Source of the DNA: an uncultured Pseudomonadota bacterium
GTDB taxonomy: Bacteria; Pseudomonadota; Alphaproteobacteria; RF32; CAG-239
Direction of reading: 5' to 3'
NCBI GenBank assembly: GCA_949292375.1
Contig: CASEZG010000001.1
Location: 124,679 to 188,678 of the forward strand
Length of the DNA: 64,000 nt
In this document: one piece after another, positions 26,586 to 35,563 of the stretch
How the letters are laid out: every line of letters begins with the position of its first letter
Position numbering within the stretch: position 1 is the first letter of the stretch
Notes under the pieces: generated by a model
Databases searched by the model: none
Told to the model about the DNA's origin: nothing
The model's input: the letters and a program-made list of their open reading frames with translations, nothing else
Program-made: the position numbers and the translations under genes

Positions 26586-27705
26586 CCGCGATATCCTTAA
26601 GTCTTTTTTTGCGTGCAAAGAATGCCGGATTATAGAACAATAAAAGATAAATGCAAGCAAACAAAGGAATTAGGAAGTTTGCGTATAAGAGCGGAAGAAA
26701 ATAAAGGTTTTTTGCCGAAAGATTGGTGAAGGCCAAGTCACATGCTTGTACAATAACCATTACTAAAATAGAGCTTGATATGATTTTGGTTTGTCCGCGA
26801 CGATTGAAGTTTCCAACCAAAAGCCCCGTACAGGCTAAAATAGCAAATACCAAGTTATATAGTGGTGTTAGAATCCTTTTGTGCCCTTCCGTGACATATC
26901 GGTTGGCTTCAGCTTCTGTCAGGGTGGGATCATTTTTGGCGTTGAATAGTTCTACCAAATTTTTTTCTCGAACACCTTCTTCTTTTTCTTCTTTGGGGCT
27001 GGTAGTGCCAAAGTCAACAGAATAGCGGTCGAAAGATAACGAAGAAAATTGAGAGTTTTTTGTGTTTATTTCTTGTCTTACACCGTTAACCAAGATAATA
27101 CGAGGCCCTTTGTCGGTATAAACAACGCGCCCTTTTTCTGCGGATAAGGTCATTTTTTTGTTCGGGTTGCGCTCGTCGTTAACTAAAATTCCGCTTAGAG
27201 AACCATCTTTTTCGTGTGTGGTAACAAAGACGGTAAGCATATATTGTAAGGTGGTAAATTCACCTTCTCTGAACATAAGGTGCGATACGTCGTTTTTTAC
27301 TTTCCATTCAAGTTCATTGAAAGTTTTTTCTGCTTGCGGAATGCCGATGTTGTTTACATATAAGCCAAATATTGAAAGCATTATCCCCATAAAAACCGCC
27401 GGTTTGGCGTTTTGCCAAGGGCTGATACCTGCAGATTTCATAACCACAAGTTCTCGGTCAGATAGCATTCGGTTGTAAACAAACAAAACGGCAACAAATA
27501 AGGCGATGGGGGATAAGATAATGTATAATCTGGGCATTAGTAATGAGGTCATCTCAATAAACAAGCTTAGAGGCAAGCCTTTATTGGTTATGAGCTCAAC
27601 AAAGCGTAACGATTGTGTTAACCACAAAATGGATAACAGCGAGAAGGTTACCAGAAGGAAACCGACAAATATTTGTTTGGCTATATAGACGTTTAGTTTT
27701 TTCAT
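26578..27705 (-). CDS. lptF: LPS export ABC transporter permease LptF
   Basis: The second LptB2FG permease of the window (375 residues), with the family layout: N-terminal helices after KKLNVYIAKQI, a large periplasmic domain (about 125-260) and three C-terminal helices. SDRELVVMKSAGIS is the conserved cytoplasmic coupling segment of the family. It is the first gene of lptF-lptD-surA-rsmA; its usual neighbour lptG is at 2260-3366. Confidence 0.88.
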   Translation of the reverse strand: MKKLNVYIAKQIFVGFLLVTFSLLSILWLTQSLRFVELITNKGLPLSLFIEMTSLLMPRLYIILSPIALFVAVLFVYNRMLSDRELVVMKSAGISPWQNAKPAVFMGIMLSIFGLYVNNIGIPQAEKTFNELEWKVKNDVSHLMFREGEFTTLQYMLTVFVTTHEKDGSLSGILVNDERNPNKKMTLSAEKGRVVYTDKGPRIILVNGVRQEINTKNSQFSSLSFDRYSVDFGTTSPKEEKEEGVREKNLVELFNAKNDPTLTEAEANRYVTEGHKRILTPLYNLVFAILACTGLLVGNFNRRGQTKIISSSILVMVIVQACDLAFTNLSAKNLYFLPLLYANFLIPLFACIYLLLFYNPAFFARKKRLKDIADD

Positions 27706-27858
27706 ATCATCAGATGTTTATTTGTACAAATCGGTTTGGATTATAAACAAAATATATTATAAAAAAACTAATATTTTTAAAAATTTTCATAATTTATTTT
27801 ATTTTCTTTGTTTTTAATGTTATAATAGACAAAAAATTAAGCAAAACGGAGATGCGTG

Positions 27859-29229
27859 ATGGTTAAAAATCAGCAGTCAGAGGAAAAGGAGGAAAAAGCC
27901 TCAAAAGAGGAGGCTCAGCGACTTTTGGATTTAGCCAAAGAGGATGAAAAGCGCATTAAAGAAGAAATCAGAGCTCTGAAGGCTGAAATTGAAAATGCAC
28001 AACAGGTTAAGACAGGGCGCGTTATTGATGTTCATTGGGCGCAAGAGCAAATTGCCGAATATAGTTTTCTTGCGGAAGTTGCCGGTAGAAAAAAAGACCG
28101 TTTAGAAAAAATTGTGACTTTGGGTATTCAGGATGGATTGCCTGAGTTGATTAATTTTACTCCTAAACAGAAGGTTTATTTTGATAAAAAAAGCAATGAA
28201 GAAGCTTTGGATGAGGAAAAGCCCAAAGATGATAAACAAGAAAAAAGAGAGCCTGTCGAAGAGAAAAAGCCCGAAAAAGAAGAAAAGAAGAAAAAAACTG
28301 AAAAAAAGTTGAAAAAAAACAAAAAGATTGCCGGAGAAGAACAGAAAAAAACCGGAAATGCTAAATTGAAGGAAATAGCCAGAGGTGTTTCGGCTTTTGC
28401 GTTGGAAAAACAGGCAAGAGAGATTAACTCTTCCGTGAAGGGTTTGGATAATGCGGCAAAGAATCCGTCGCAAAAAGAACAGCTGAAAAAAGAAAAAGAG
28501 CAAGAAAAAGTTTTTAAGAAGTTACAGAAAGAAAATGATAAAGGGATTACGGCTACTCGGACAGAAGGGCTGTTTGTGAATAAGGATGGAAAAAAAGAAG
28601 ATAAGACCACAATTCAGAAAACAGCCGGTGATGATAAGAAAAAGATGGATGAGTTGCGTCATACCGAACTGAAAAAGAAAATTGAAAATCTGCGTGAAAA
28701 ACTCGAAAAACTTCAAGAAAAACGGCTTCAACAAGCGAAAGGTTTCGGGCGAGAAGTTGATGAGGTTAGGTTTAATGCTCAGGAAGCTAAAAAATTGCCC
28801 AGCGTAAAAGCAGGAGAGGCCGTGAAGAAAGCTCTTGAGGCAAAAGAACTTCCCAAAGCGGAAATAGGCGGGGTTATCAGCGAATCGAGTTTGAATAAAG
28901 TAGAATATGCAACAAAAAAAGCAGAAGAAAGTGTTAAAACGGCATCTTTTGTGCCTGATTATGCTACTCCTGAATTTAAGAAAAAAGCTGAGGAACAAAA
29001 AAGAAATAAAAATGCGGATAGGCAGAAGTTATTGGCTTTAAGCGGTAGGTCTGTCGCAGATAATCGTGCAGAAAATTCTCAAGAAAATGAAAAGACACAG
29101 GAAAAGCAGGAATATAGGATTGATCCGGAAAAAAGCAAACAAAGAGATGCCGAGAAAAATGGCAAAGAGATTAGTTTGCAACAATATCAGGAGATGAAAC
29201 GTTTGAAATCTAACTCAATGGCGGGTTAA
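27859..29229 (+). CDS. Highly charged coiled-coil protein of unknown function
   Basis: 456 residues dominated by Lys, Glu and Ala, with long predicted coiled coils (about 1-60 and 265-300) and a Lys/Glu low-complexity stretch at about 110-160. There is no signal peptide, membrane helix or known domain. GGAG seven bases before the ATG at 27859 decides the start over the GTG one codon earlier. It is monocistronic, divergent from lptF, and ended by a terminator. Structural or nucleic-acid-binding roles are conceivable, but nothing in the sequence proves one. Confidence 0.7.
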   Translation: MVKNQQSEEKEEKASKEEAQRLLDLAKEDEKRIKEEIRALKAEIENAQQVKTGRVIDVHWAQEQIAEYSFLAEVAGRKKDRLEKIVTLGIQDGLPELINFTPKQKVYFDKKSNEEALDEEKPKDDKQEKREPVEEKKPEKEEKKKKTEKKLKKNKKIAGEEQKKTGNAKLKEIARGVSAFALEKQAREINSSVKGLDNAAKNPSQKEQLKKEKEQEKVFKKLQKENDKGITATRTEGLFVNKDGKKEDKTTIQKTAGDDKKKMDELRHTELKKKIENLREKLEKLQEKRLQQAKGFGREVDEVRFNAQEAKKLPSVKAGEAVKKALEAKELPKAEIGGVISESSLNKVEYATKKAEESVKTASFVPDYATPEFKKKAEEQKRNKNADRQKLLALSGRSVADNRAENSQENEKTQEKQEYRIDPEKSKQRDAEKNGKEISLQQYQEMKRLKSNSMAG

Positions 29230-29253
29230 GCGTTTTTGATATTTTGTTTGTTT

Positions 29254-29280
29254 TGAGGGGGCTTTTTAGCTCCCTTTTTA
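29254..29280 (+). terminator. Terminator after the coiled-coil gene
   Basis: GGGGGCT and AGCTCCC pair around TTTTT and are followed by TTTTT. Confidence 0.75.
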
Positions 29281-29360
29281 CATTCTGTTTTTTCCGGCTC
29301 TTATTTTTTTATGCTTGCATAAGCTTTTGTTTACTAATACTCTATTAACATATTTTTATT

Positions 29361-29380
29361 GTCCGTAATGATTGGCGGAC
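29361..29380. promoter_or_regulatory. Inverted repeat upstream of the hydrogenase operon
   Basis: GTCCG (29361-29365) and CGGAC (29376-29380) form a 5-bp inverted repeat with a 10-base spacer, 28 bases before the hndA start. It may be an operator or a leader hairpin; the evidence is weak. Confidence 0.3.
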
Positions 29381-29407
29381 CTTTGTTAACGAAAGAAAGG
29401 GGAAAAG

Positions 29408-29887
29408 ATGACCGACGCTTCAGTTGCCTCGCAAGTTGCCGCCAAGTGGCGGAAAAAAAGAGGGTCATTAATTATGGCTCTGCACGAAATCCAAAGCGTG
29501 AAGGGCTATGTGCCTTGGGAAGATGCCGTTGATATTGCTAACGGAATGGGAATTCCTCTGGCGCGTATTTATGAAGTTCTGACCTTCTATAATTTCTTTA
29601 AGTTAGATGCCCCCGGCAAAGCGGTTATCTCAGTTTGTACTGGAACCGCTTGTTATTTAAAAGGCAATGACAAAGTGTTGGAAGAGTTCAAAAAAGAACT
29701 GGGAATCGGTGAGGGCGAGAGCACACCGGACAGAATGTTCCATCTGCAGGTGGTTCGTTGTGTGGGGTGTTGCGGTTTGGCTCCGGTTTGTGTGGTTAAC
29801 GGAAAAACTTATGGTCGTGTATCTCCGAATGATGTCAGAAATATTTTGGATGAATGGCGTGCCAAATTAGCTGATGATAAGGAGTAA
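29408..29887 (+). CDS. hndA: NAD(P)-linked [FeFe]-hydrogenase subunit A (NuoE-like [2Fe-2S] protein)
   Basis: A 159-residue thioredoxin-fold [2Fe-2S] protein of the NuoE/HndA family. The four ligands are visible: Cys77 and Cys82 (SVCTGTAC), then Cys118 and Cys122 (RCVGCCGLAP). It shuttles electrons between the flavin subunit and the hydrogenase. It is the first gene of a three-gene operon with 5-bp spacing to the next. NuoE of complex I is the alternative, but the following FeFe-hydrogenase gene settles the role. Confidence 0.88.
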   Translation: MTDASVASQVAAKWRKKRGSLIMALHEIQSVKGYVPWEDAVDIANGMGIPLARIYEVLTFYNFFKLDAPGKAVISVCTGTACYLKGNDKVLEEFKKELGIGEGESTPDRMFHLQVVRCVGCCGLAPVCVVNGKTYGRVSPNDVRNILDEWRAKLADDKE

Positions 29888-29892
29888 AGAAT

Positions 29893-31521
29893 ATGGCCGA
29901 GATTGATATTGATAAAAGATTTGATATTCATGAAATCGCCAAAAACAAGAAAGCTGATTTGGACAGATTTCATGACATTATATCTTTATTGCAAGATGCG
30001 GTGGAAGAATATGACCTTAAAGACAAGGTACGCATCGTGGCTGCCGGTTGTATGGGGTTGTGCGCACAAGGTCCGTTGATGAGAGTTGAAATCAAAGGCC
30101 AAAAAGATATTCTTTACAAGCGTCTGGAGCCATTGATTGCGCGCTTGATTGTTGCTGAACATGTTGTTCCTGCTTTGAAACTGGAAGAAGGCGAAACTTT
30201 TGAGTTGCCTGAGTTCTTACAGCAACATGTTTTGTCTTTGGATTTGCCTTTCTTTACCAAGCAAGAAAAAGTGGTTTTGAAGTTGGCCGGACATATGGAT
30301 CCTGAAGATATTCAGGAATATATGGCTCATGGCGGTTATTTGGCTTTGGAAAAAGTGCTTAAAACCATGACGCCGGCTCAGGTTGTTGATGAGATTAAAC
30401 GCTCTGGTTTGCGTGGCCGCGGTGGTGGCGGTTTCTCAACCGGTATGAAATGGGAATTGGCTGCAAAAGTGCCGACGATTGATGAAAAGTTCATTATCTG
30501 TAACGGTGATGAAGGCGACCCCGGTGCTTATATGGACAGAAGTATTTTGGAGGCGAATCCGCATGCCGTGATTGAGGGTATGATGATTGCGGCTTATGCC
30601 ATCGGGGCAACGGAAGGATGGTTTTATATCCGTGCCGAATATCCTTTGGCGGTTGAGCGGCTTGAAAAAGCCATTAAAGCTTGCAAAAAGAATCGTCTGC
30701 TCGGCAATAATATTATGGGTACGGATTTTAACTTTAATATTGATATTCGTCTCGGTGCCGGTGCTTTTGTTTGCGGTGAAGAAACAGCCTTGATTCACTC
30801 TATTGAAGGAAAGCGCGGTACGCCGCGTCCGCGTCCGCCTTATCCGACAGATAAGGGACTTTGGGGCAAGCCAAGTTGCGTAAACAATGTGGAAACGCTT
30901 GGCAATGTGGCTTCGATTATCTTAAAAGGTGCGGATTGGTTTGCATCCTTTGGTACGGAAACATCTAAGGGAACAAAAGTTTTTGCTTTAACCGGACAAG
31001 TTGAACATTCCGGCTTGATTGAGGTGCCGATGGGAACGACGATTAATGAAATCGTAAATGAAATTGGCGGCGGAGTACCAAACGGCAAAAAGCTCAAAGC
31101 GGTTCAGACAGGAGGACCTTCCGGCGGTGTTATTCCTTCAGAATATATGGATTTGCCCGTTTGTTATGAGGAGCTTAAAAAAGTCGGTTCAATTATGGGC
31201 TCTGGCGGTATGATTGTTATTGATGATACGCAAGATATGGTTTCCTTGGCAAACTTTTATCTGGACTTTACGGTTGATGAATCTTGCGGAAAGTGTGCTC
31301 CTTGTCGTATCGGCGGAAAACAGATGCTTTTGTTGTTGGAAAAAATCAATAAAGGTAAAGGAACTAAAGAAGATATTGAAGAACTGCGCAAAATCGCTCA
31401 TGCTATGCAAAAAGCTTCTCTTTGCGGCTTGGGGCAGACCGCGCCGAATCCGGTATTGTCAACTTTGAAGTTCTATGAGAACGAGTATTTGGCCAAAGTT
31501 GAGAAAAACGAGAAAAAATAG
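29893..31521 (+). CDS. hndC: NAD(P)-linked [FeFe]-hydrogenase flavoprotein subunit (NuoF-like)
   Basis: The 542-residue diaphorase subunit that couples NAD(P)H to hydrogen metabolism. An N-terminal thioredoxin-like domain (about 1-90) keeps only Cys53 and Cys57 (GCMGLC), lacking the first cysteine pair. Next comes the NuoF core: the FMN/NADH site GLRGRGGGGFS (about 170-180), CNGDEGDPGAYMDRS, and the [4Fe-4S] motif ESCGKCAPCR with the fourth Cys in SLCGLGQ. The C-terminal ferredoxin domain found in many hydrogenase flavoproteins is absent. NADH versus NADPH cannot be read off. Confidence 0.88.
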   Translation: MAEIDIDKRFDIHEIAKNKKADLDRFHDIISLLQDAVEEYDLKDKVRIVAAGCMGLCAQGPLMRVEIKGQKDILYKRLEPLIARLIVAEHVVPALKLEEGETFELPEFLQQHVLSLDLPFFTKQEKVVLKLAGHMDPEDIQEYMAHGGYLALEKVLKTMTPAQVVDEIKRSGLRGRGGGGFSTGMKWELAAKVPTIDEKFIICNGDEGDPGAYMDRSILEANPHAVIEGMMIAAYAIGATEGWFYIRAEYPLAVERLEKAIKACKKNRLLGNNIMGTDFNFNIDIRLGAGAFVCGEETALIHSIEGKRGTPRPRPPYPTDKGLWGKPSCVNNVETLGNVASIILKGADWFASFGTETSKGTKVFALTGQVEHSGLIEVPMGTTINEIVNEIGGGVPNGKKLKAVQTGGPSGGVIPSEYMDLPVCYEELKKVGSIMGSGGMIVIDDTQDMVSLANFYLDFTVDESCGKCAPCRIGGKQMLLLLEKINKGKGTKEDIEELRKIAHAMQKASLCGLGQTAPNPVLSTLKFYENEYLAKVEKNEKK

Positions 31522-31534
31522 AGGAGAGCTTAGA

Positions 31535-33304
31535 ATGGTAAAATTGAAGATTGATAACTATGATGTCGAAGTTCCGGCCGGTACCTCTATTTTGGATGCG
31601 GCTCGTACGGTGCAAATAGAAATTCCGACTTTGTGCAAACATCCTGATGTTGACCCAAGTGCCGGTTGTGGTATGTGTATTGTTCGTGTCAACGGGCGAA
31701 TTATGCGTTCTTGTTGTACGCCCGTGAGTGAGGGAATGGAAGTTATTACTTCAGATCCGGAGCTTGTTGATGTGCGTCGCACGGTGTTAAAGTTGATTTT
31801 GAGTAACCATCCAAACGAATGTTTAACTTGTATTCGTTCCGGACATTGCGAATTGCAGGATATGGCAAATACGTTTGGTATTAGGGACAGCAAACTGCCC
31901 AGCTTAAATAAAAAATATGAAATTGATGATTCTACCAAAGCCATTGTTTTGGATGCATCTAAATGTATTGTTTGCGGCAGGTGTGTTGAAGTTTGCCAAA
32001 ACCAACAAAATGTTTGGGCTTTGAGCTATTTGAATCGTGGTTTGGCAACCAGAATTTCGGCTGCCGGCGGGATTAAACTGGCGGACAGTCCTTGTATTAA
32101 ATGTGGTCAATGTTCGGCGCATTGCCCGACAGGTGCAATAGTTGAGTATGATGAGACCGAAAAAGTTTGGAATATGTTGAATGATCAAAATCTTTATACA
32201 ATTGTACAGATTGCTCCGGCTGTACGCGTGGCTATTGGTGAAGAGTTCGGTTATGAGTTTGGTGAAAATCTGACAGGAAAGACTTATGCTGCTTTGCGTC
32301 GTATGGGATTCAAAAAGGTATTTGATACGAATTTTGGTGCCGATTTGACCATTATTGAAGAAGCTTCTGAGTTTGTGGAACGCTTTAAAAATAAACCCGA
32401 GAGCTTGCCGATGTTTACGTCTTGTTGTCCGGCTTGGGTGGATTTGTTGGAAAAATATCATCAAGATATGATTCCTCACTTTTCTACTTGTAAATCTCCG
32501 CAATCTATGGTCGGAGCAATGGCTAAAACTTATTATGCCGAAAAAATGGGAATTGATCCGGCAAAAATCAGAGTTGTTTCGGTTATGCCTTGTACGGCTA
32601 AAAAATGGGAGATTGTTCGTAGCGAGGATATGCGTAGTTCCGGCTATCAGGATGTTGATGTTTCTATCACGACACGTGAATTGGCTCGGATGATTAAACA
32701 AGCAGGAATAGATTTTCGCAAGTTGCATGATGAGGAGGCGGATAGTCCTTTGGGAGAATATTCCGGTGCTGCGACAATTTTCGGAACAACCGGCGGTGTT
32801 ATGACTGCGGCATTGCGCACTGCTTATTTCTATATTACCGGTGAGGAACTCGGTGATTTGGACTTTAAGGAAATTGACGGACTTGAGGGAATTAAAGAGG
32901 CAGAGGTCGATATAAAAGGGACCAAGGTTAAAATTGCCGTTGCTCACGGAATAGGAAATGTTGAGCAGGTTTTGGATAAGGTTCGTCAGGCTAAAGAAAA
33001 TGGTGAAGAAATGCCGTATCACTTTATTGAGGTTATGGCTTGTCGCGGCGGATGTGTTGCCGGCGGTGGACAGCCCCGCGTGATGATGCCGGACCAACCC
33101 AAACCACGCGGTATTACCGATGATATTCGGAAAAAGCGGGCTAAGGGGTTGTTTGATGAAGATTTGAATGCTAAAAACAGATTATCTCATCATAACGAAT
33201 CTATTAAAACCTTGTATGCCGAATATTTAGGAAAAGCAGGTTCGGAAAAGGCGCATGAGTTGCTGCATACACATTATGTGCCGAGAGGACTGTATAAAAA
33301 ATAA
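31535..33304 (+). CDS. hndD: [FeFe]-hydrogenase catalytic subunit
   Basis: Catalyses H2 evolution or uptake at the H-cluster. It has 589 residues, with the start at the ATG 31535 after GAGGAGAG. Domains in order: plant-type [2Fe-2S] (Cys34, 45, 48, 60/61), His-ligated [4Fe-4S] (His92, Cys96, 99, 105), two [4Fe-4S] (CIVCGRCVEVC and CIKCGQCSAHCP), then the H-cluster domain with TSCCPAW (295-301), MPCTAKKWE (Cys353) and EVMACRGGCVAGGGQP (Cys503, Cys507), and the C-terminal small-subunit-like tail. All expected ligands and the proton-relay Cys297 are present. This is a typical modular group A enzyme, expected to be oxygen sensitive. The maturases HydEFG are not in this window. Confidence 0.95.
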   Translation: MVKLKIDNYDVEVPAGTSILDAARTVQIEIPTLCKHPDVDPSAGCGMCIVRVNGRIMRSCCTPVSEGMEVITSDPELVDVRRTVLKLILSNHPNECLTCIRSGHCELQDMANTFGIRDSKLPSLNKKYEIDDSTKAIVLDASKCIVCGRCVEVCQNQQNVWALSYLNRGLATRISAAGGIKLADSPCIKCGQCSAHCPTGAIVEYDETEKVWNMLNDQNLYTIVQIAPAVRVAIGEEFGYEFGENLTGKTYAALRRMGFKKVFDTNFGADLTIIEEASEFVERFKNKPESLPMFTSCCPAWVDLLEKYHQDMIPHFSTCKSPQSMVGAMAKTYYAEKMGIDPAKIRVVSVMPCTAKKWEIVRSEDMRSSGYQDVDVSITTRELARMIKQAGIDFRKLHDEEADSPLGEYSGAATIFGTTGGVMTAALRTAYFYITGEELGDLDFKEIDGLEGIKEAEVDIKGTKVKIAVAHGIGNVEQVLDKVRQAKENGEEMPYHFIEVMACRGGCVAGGGQPRVMMPDQPKPRGITDDIRKKRAKGLFDEDLNAKNRLSHHNESIKTLYAEYLGKAGSEKAHELLHTHYVPRGLYKK

Positions 33305-33316
33305 TGGTGAAAACAC

Positions 33317-33348
33317 TAAAAAACCTCTCCTTAAGGAGAGGTTTTTTT
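33317..33348. terminator. Bidirectional terminator between hndD and glgA
   Basis: A near-perfect palindrome: AAAAAACCTCTCC, TTAA, GGAGAGGTTTTTT. It serves both convergent genes. Confidence 0.9.
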
Positions 33349-33351
33349 ATG

Positions 33352-35397
33352 CTATATTTGTCCTGTTTTTAACAAGTTGAAATATTTGTAAATGGAGCCC
33401 TCGGGAACATTCCAGCTAAAATCTTTTGACATTGCATTCTTGGTCATTTGTTTGATTTTGTCAGGATGACGATAAAAGGCTTCAAGAGCTTTTTGTACTG
33501 TTTCGGCATAAGCATTGATATTATTTTTCAGTCTTTGAGCGGTTAGGTTTGAGCCGTAAACACGTCTTTTTTCGGTGAAAAATACTTCTGTGCGGAAACC
33601 GTCAACGCTGTCTTCAATGGTGTCAACTAAGCCGCCTGTGGACATCGCAATCGGCAGGGCTCCTTTGGCCATAGCTTCCATTTGAGTCAGGCCGCAGGGT
33701 TCAAAACGACAAGGCATTAAGTAAAAGTCTGAAGCTAACTGAATCGCATAGGCAAACTCATCTCTGTAACCACGGAAAACAAAGAGCCGTTTAGCCGCTT
33801 TCGGGTTGATTTCTGTGATTTTGTCTTTTAGTTTGGTTAGGAGTTCAAAGTTTTTGGCATCTCCGGCACCTCCTAAGATGAAAATCGGAAATTCCTTTTT
33901 GAAATTGTTGAATTTTGTGCAGAGGTTGATAAGAGCCTGAGCTGCAATATCATATCCTTTTTGCTCAACCAGACGGCTGGTGGCACAGAAAACCGGTGTT
34001 TTGGTTATATCTTGTATAATGCCGCTCAAGTCATCAAACTTGTAGGTATCTATCAGCGGAATGGTTTGTTTTTTATATTCATTATCCGTTGCAATCTTGG
34101 AAAGAAGTTTGATAAATTCTTTTTTATTATGTAGCTTTGTTTCCAGATTATGTTCATCATAGACTTGAAAATCAAAGTCTTTAAAATACTCGTTGATGTG
34201 GTCTATTTTGGCTTTGTTGGGCGAAATGAGCTTTTTGTCATAGCCGTTGACGATGCCAAAAAAGTTACGATGATCTTTGCGTATTTTTAAAATATCGCGG
34301 AAGTCTAAACCGAAACCTAATTCTTTTGAAACTTCTTCCATATAGTTTTTGGAAACCGTAACCACACGGTCAGCCAGATGAAAGTTACAAGAAGCTTGGT
34401 TATAGCTGTCATGAACAATCAGAGTATTTGTTGCGCGCGGGTTGGCGTTTTTGATAGCTTTGGCATTGCGAAAAACGGTTGAAACCGTTTCTTCATACAA
34501 GGAATTGAGAATTTTTGAAGTGTTTTCGTAATCCCAGCCCTGATAACCTAAGTGATGTGCAATATGAATAATCGGGATGGATTTTATTTGTTCGGCAAGC
34601 GCGCTTGACATGGTTTGGTTTTCGACCTTTGCCGTTGTGAAATATTTGGTTAGGCCGGATAAAGCTCCGCTGTGCCAATCGTTGGCGATGAGAACATTCG
34701 GTTTTGCAATATCTTTGATTTTATTGTCGCAGATATTTTCAATCAGCATATAAACGGCTTTGGAAAAGAAAGCAAAGCGCTCAACCTCATTAATGCCAAA
34801 TTCATTTAAAACATAGCACCCGTCTTGTGCCGATGGGTTTAGCGGATGCGGGTTGATTGAGAAAAAGCGTTCGTTTTCAAGAAATAAGTAGTCGGTGTTG
34901 GCAAAGTGACCTTTATAAACGGTTACTTTGTGATCAACCAATGCATTTTTGTCGCCGAAAAAAGGAACCGTAATTGTTTTTATTTTTGTAACCGATGTTG
35001 TTTGATGTTCCGCTCCTTCATAGGTATCATTGGTTAGAGTTGCTTTTTTCTTTCCGGTGTTACCTAAATACATGGGGGTAACTATGGTTAAGGCGTGGCC
35101 ATCTTTGCCGAAACATGCATTGAAAGCTTCAGGAAGTTCGGAAGCAACCATTCCCAGACCGCCCCATTTCATGAAAGATGCCGTTTCAGACGTAATCATC
35201 CAGCCTTGGATATTATTGATTTCCGGCCAAGGTGTTTTGCCTAAACATTGCTTTTTGCCAAGGTTTTGAATCTCTTGTAAGTTTGGATTGGAAACAACAG
35301 TACTATAAGTGAGAGTGAACTTCTTTTTATTAAAATCTGTCGGGAGGAAATTTGTATTGTTTTTTGTGTCGGTGTTTAGCGGAATTACGGCATTCAT
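33352..35397 (-). CDS. glgA: Glycogen/starch synthase (GT5)
   Basis: Extends alpha-1,4-glucan from an activated glucose donor. The 681 residues are longer than the 480 typical of bacterial GlgA, through insertions in the N-terminal half. The GT5 landmarks are visible: the KWGGLGMVASELP donor loop (family KxGGL), ANDWHSG, SRLVEQKGYD, and the catalytic FEPCGLTQMEAMAKGALPI region. The first Met of the core-like N-terminus at 35397 is used; MFILPY upstream is also open. No other glycogen genes are adjacent. The long form resembles those of some intracellular or gut bacteria rather than the enterobacterial enzyme. Confidence 0.85.
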   Translation of the reverse strand: MNAVIPLNTDTKNNTNFLPTDFNKKKFTLTYSTVVSNPNLQEIQNLGKKQCLGKTPWPEINNIQGWMITSETASFMKWGGLGMVASELPEAFNACFGKDGHALTIVTPMYLGNTGKKKATLTNDTYEGAEHQTTSVTKIKTITVPFFGDKNALVDHKVTVYKGHFANTDYLFLENERFFSINPHPLNPSAQDGCYVLNEFGINEVERFAFFSKAVYMLIENICDNKIKDIAKPNVLIANDWHSGALSGLTKYFTTAKVENQTMSSALAEQIKSIPIIHIAHHLGYQGWDYENTSKILNSLYEETVSTVFRNAKAIKNANPRATNTLIVHDSYNQASCNFHLADRVVTVSKNYMEEVSKELGFGLDFRDILKIRKDHRNFFGIVNGYDKKLISPNKAKIDHINEYFKDFDFQVYDEHNLETKLHNKKEFIKLLSKIATDNEYKKQTIPLIDTYKFDDLSGIIQDITKTPVFCATSRLVEQKGYDIAAQALINLCTKFNNFKKEFPIFILGGAGDAKNFELLTKLKDKITEINPKAAKRLFVFRGYRDEFAYAIQLASDFYLMPCRFEPCGLTQMEAMAKGALPIAMSTGGLVDTIEDSVDGFRTEVFFTEKRRVYGSNLTAQRLKNNINAYAETVQKALEAFYRHPDKIKQMTKNAMSKDFSWNVPEGSIYKYFNLLKTGQI

Positions 35398-35503
35398 CTT
35401 TAGGTCTCTCAGTATCCAAAAATAATTATACGGAAGTATAAACATTTTTTTGGAAAAGTACAGCGCAAAAAAGCATCTGGGCTTGACTTGTTAATCTTTA
35501 ATA

Positions 35504-35517
35504 ACTAAGTTCTTAGT
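35504..35517. promoter_or_regulatory. Palindrome upstream of grpE
   Basis: ACTAAG-TT-CTTAGT, a perfect 6+2+6 inverted repeat, 47 bases before the grpE start. A TTGACT hexamer lies at 35483-35488. The usual CIRCE heat-shock operator is not present, so this may be a different operator. Confidence 0.35.
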
Positions 35518-35563
35518 ATAGTTATATATACACGCAGTGGTAAAAAATTTAAAGAGGAAAAAT

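Noticed and set aside
31904..33097. 397-codon open frame antisense to the hydrogenase gene
   Set aside because: The sense strand encodes all hydrogenase motifs; the antisense frame is a by-product of codon bias.
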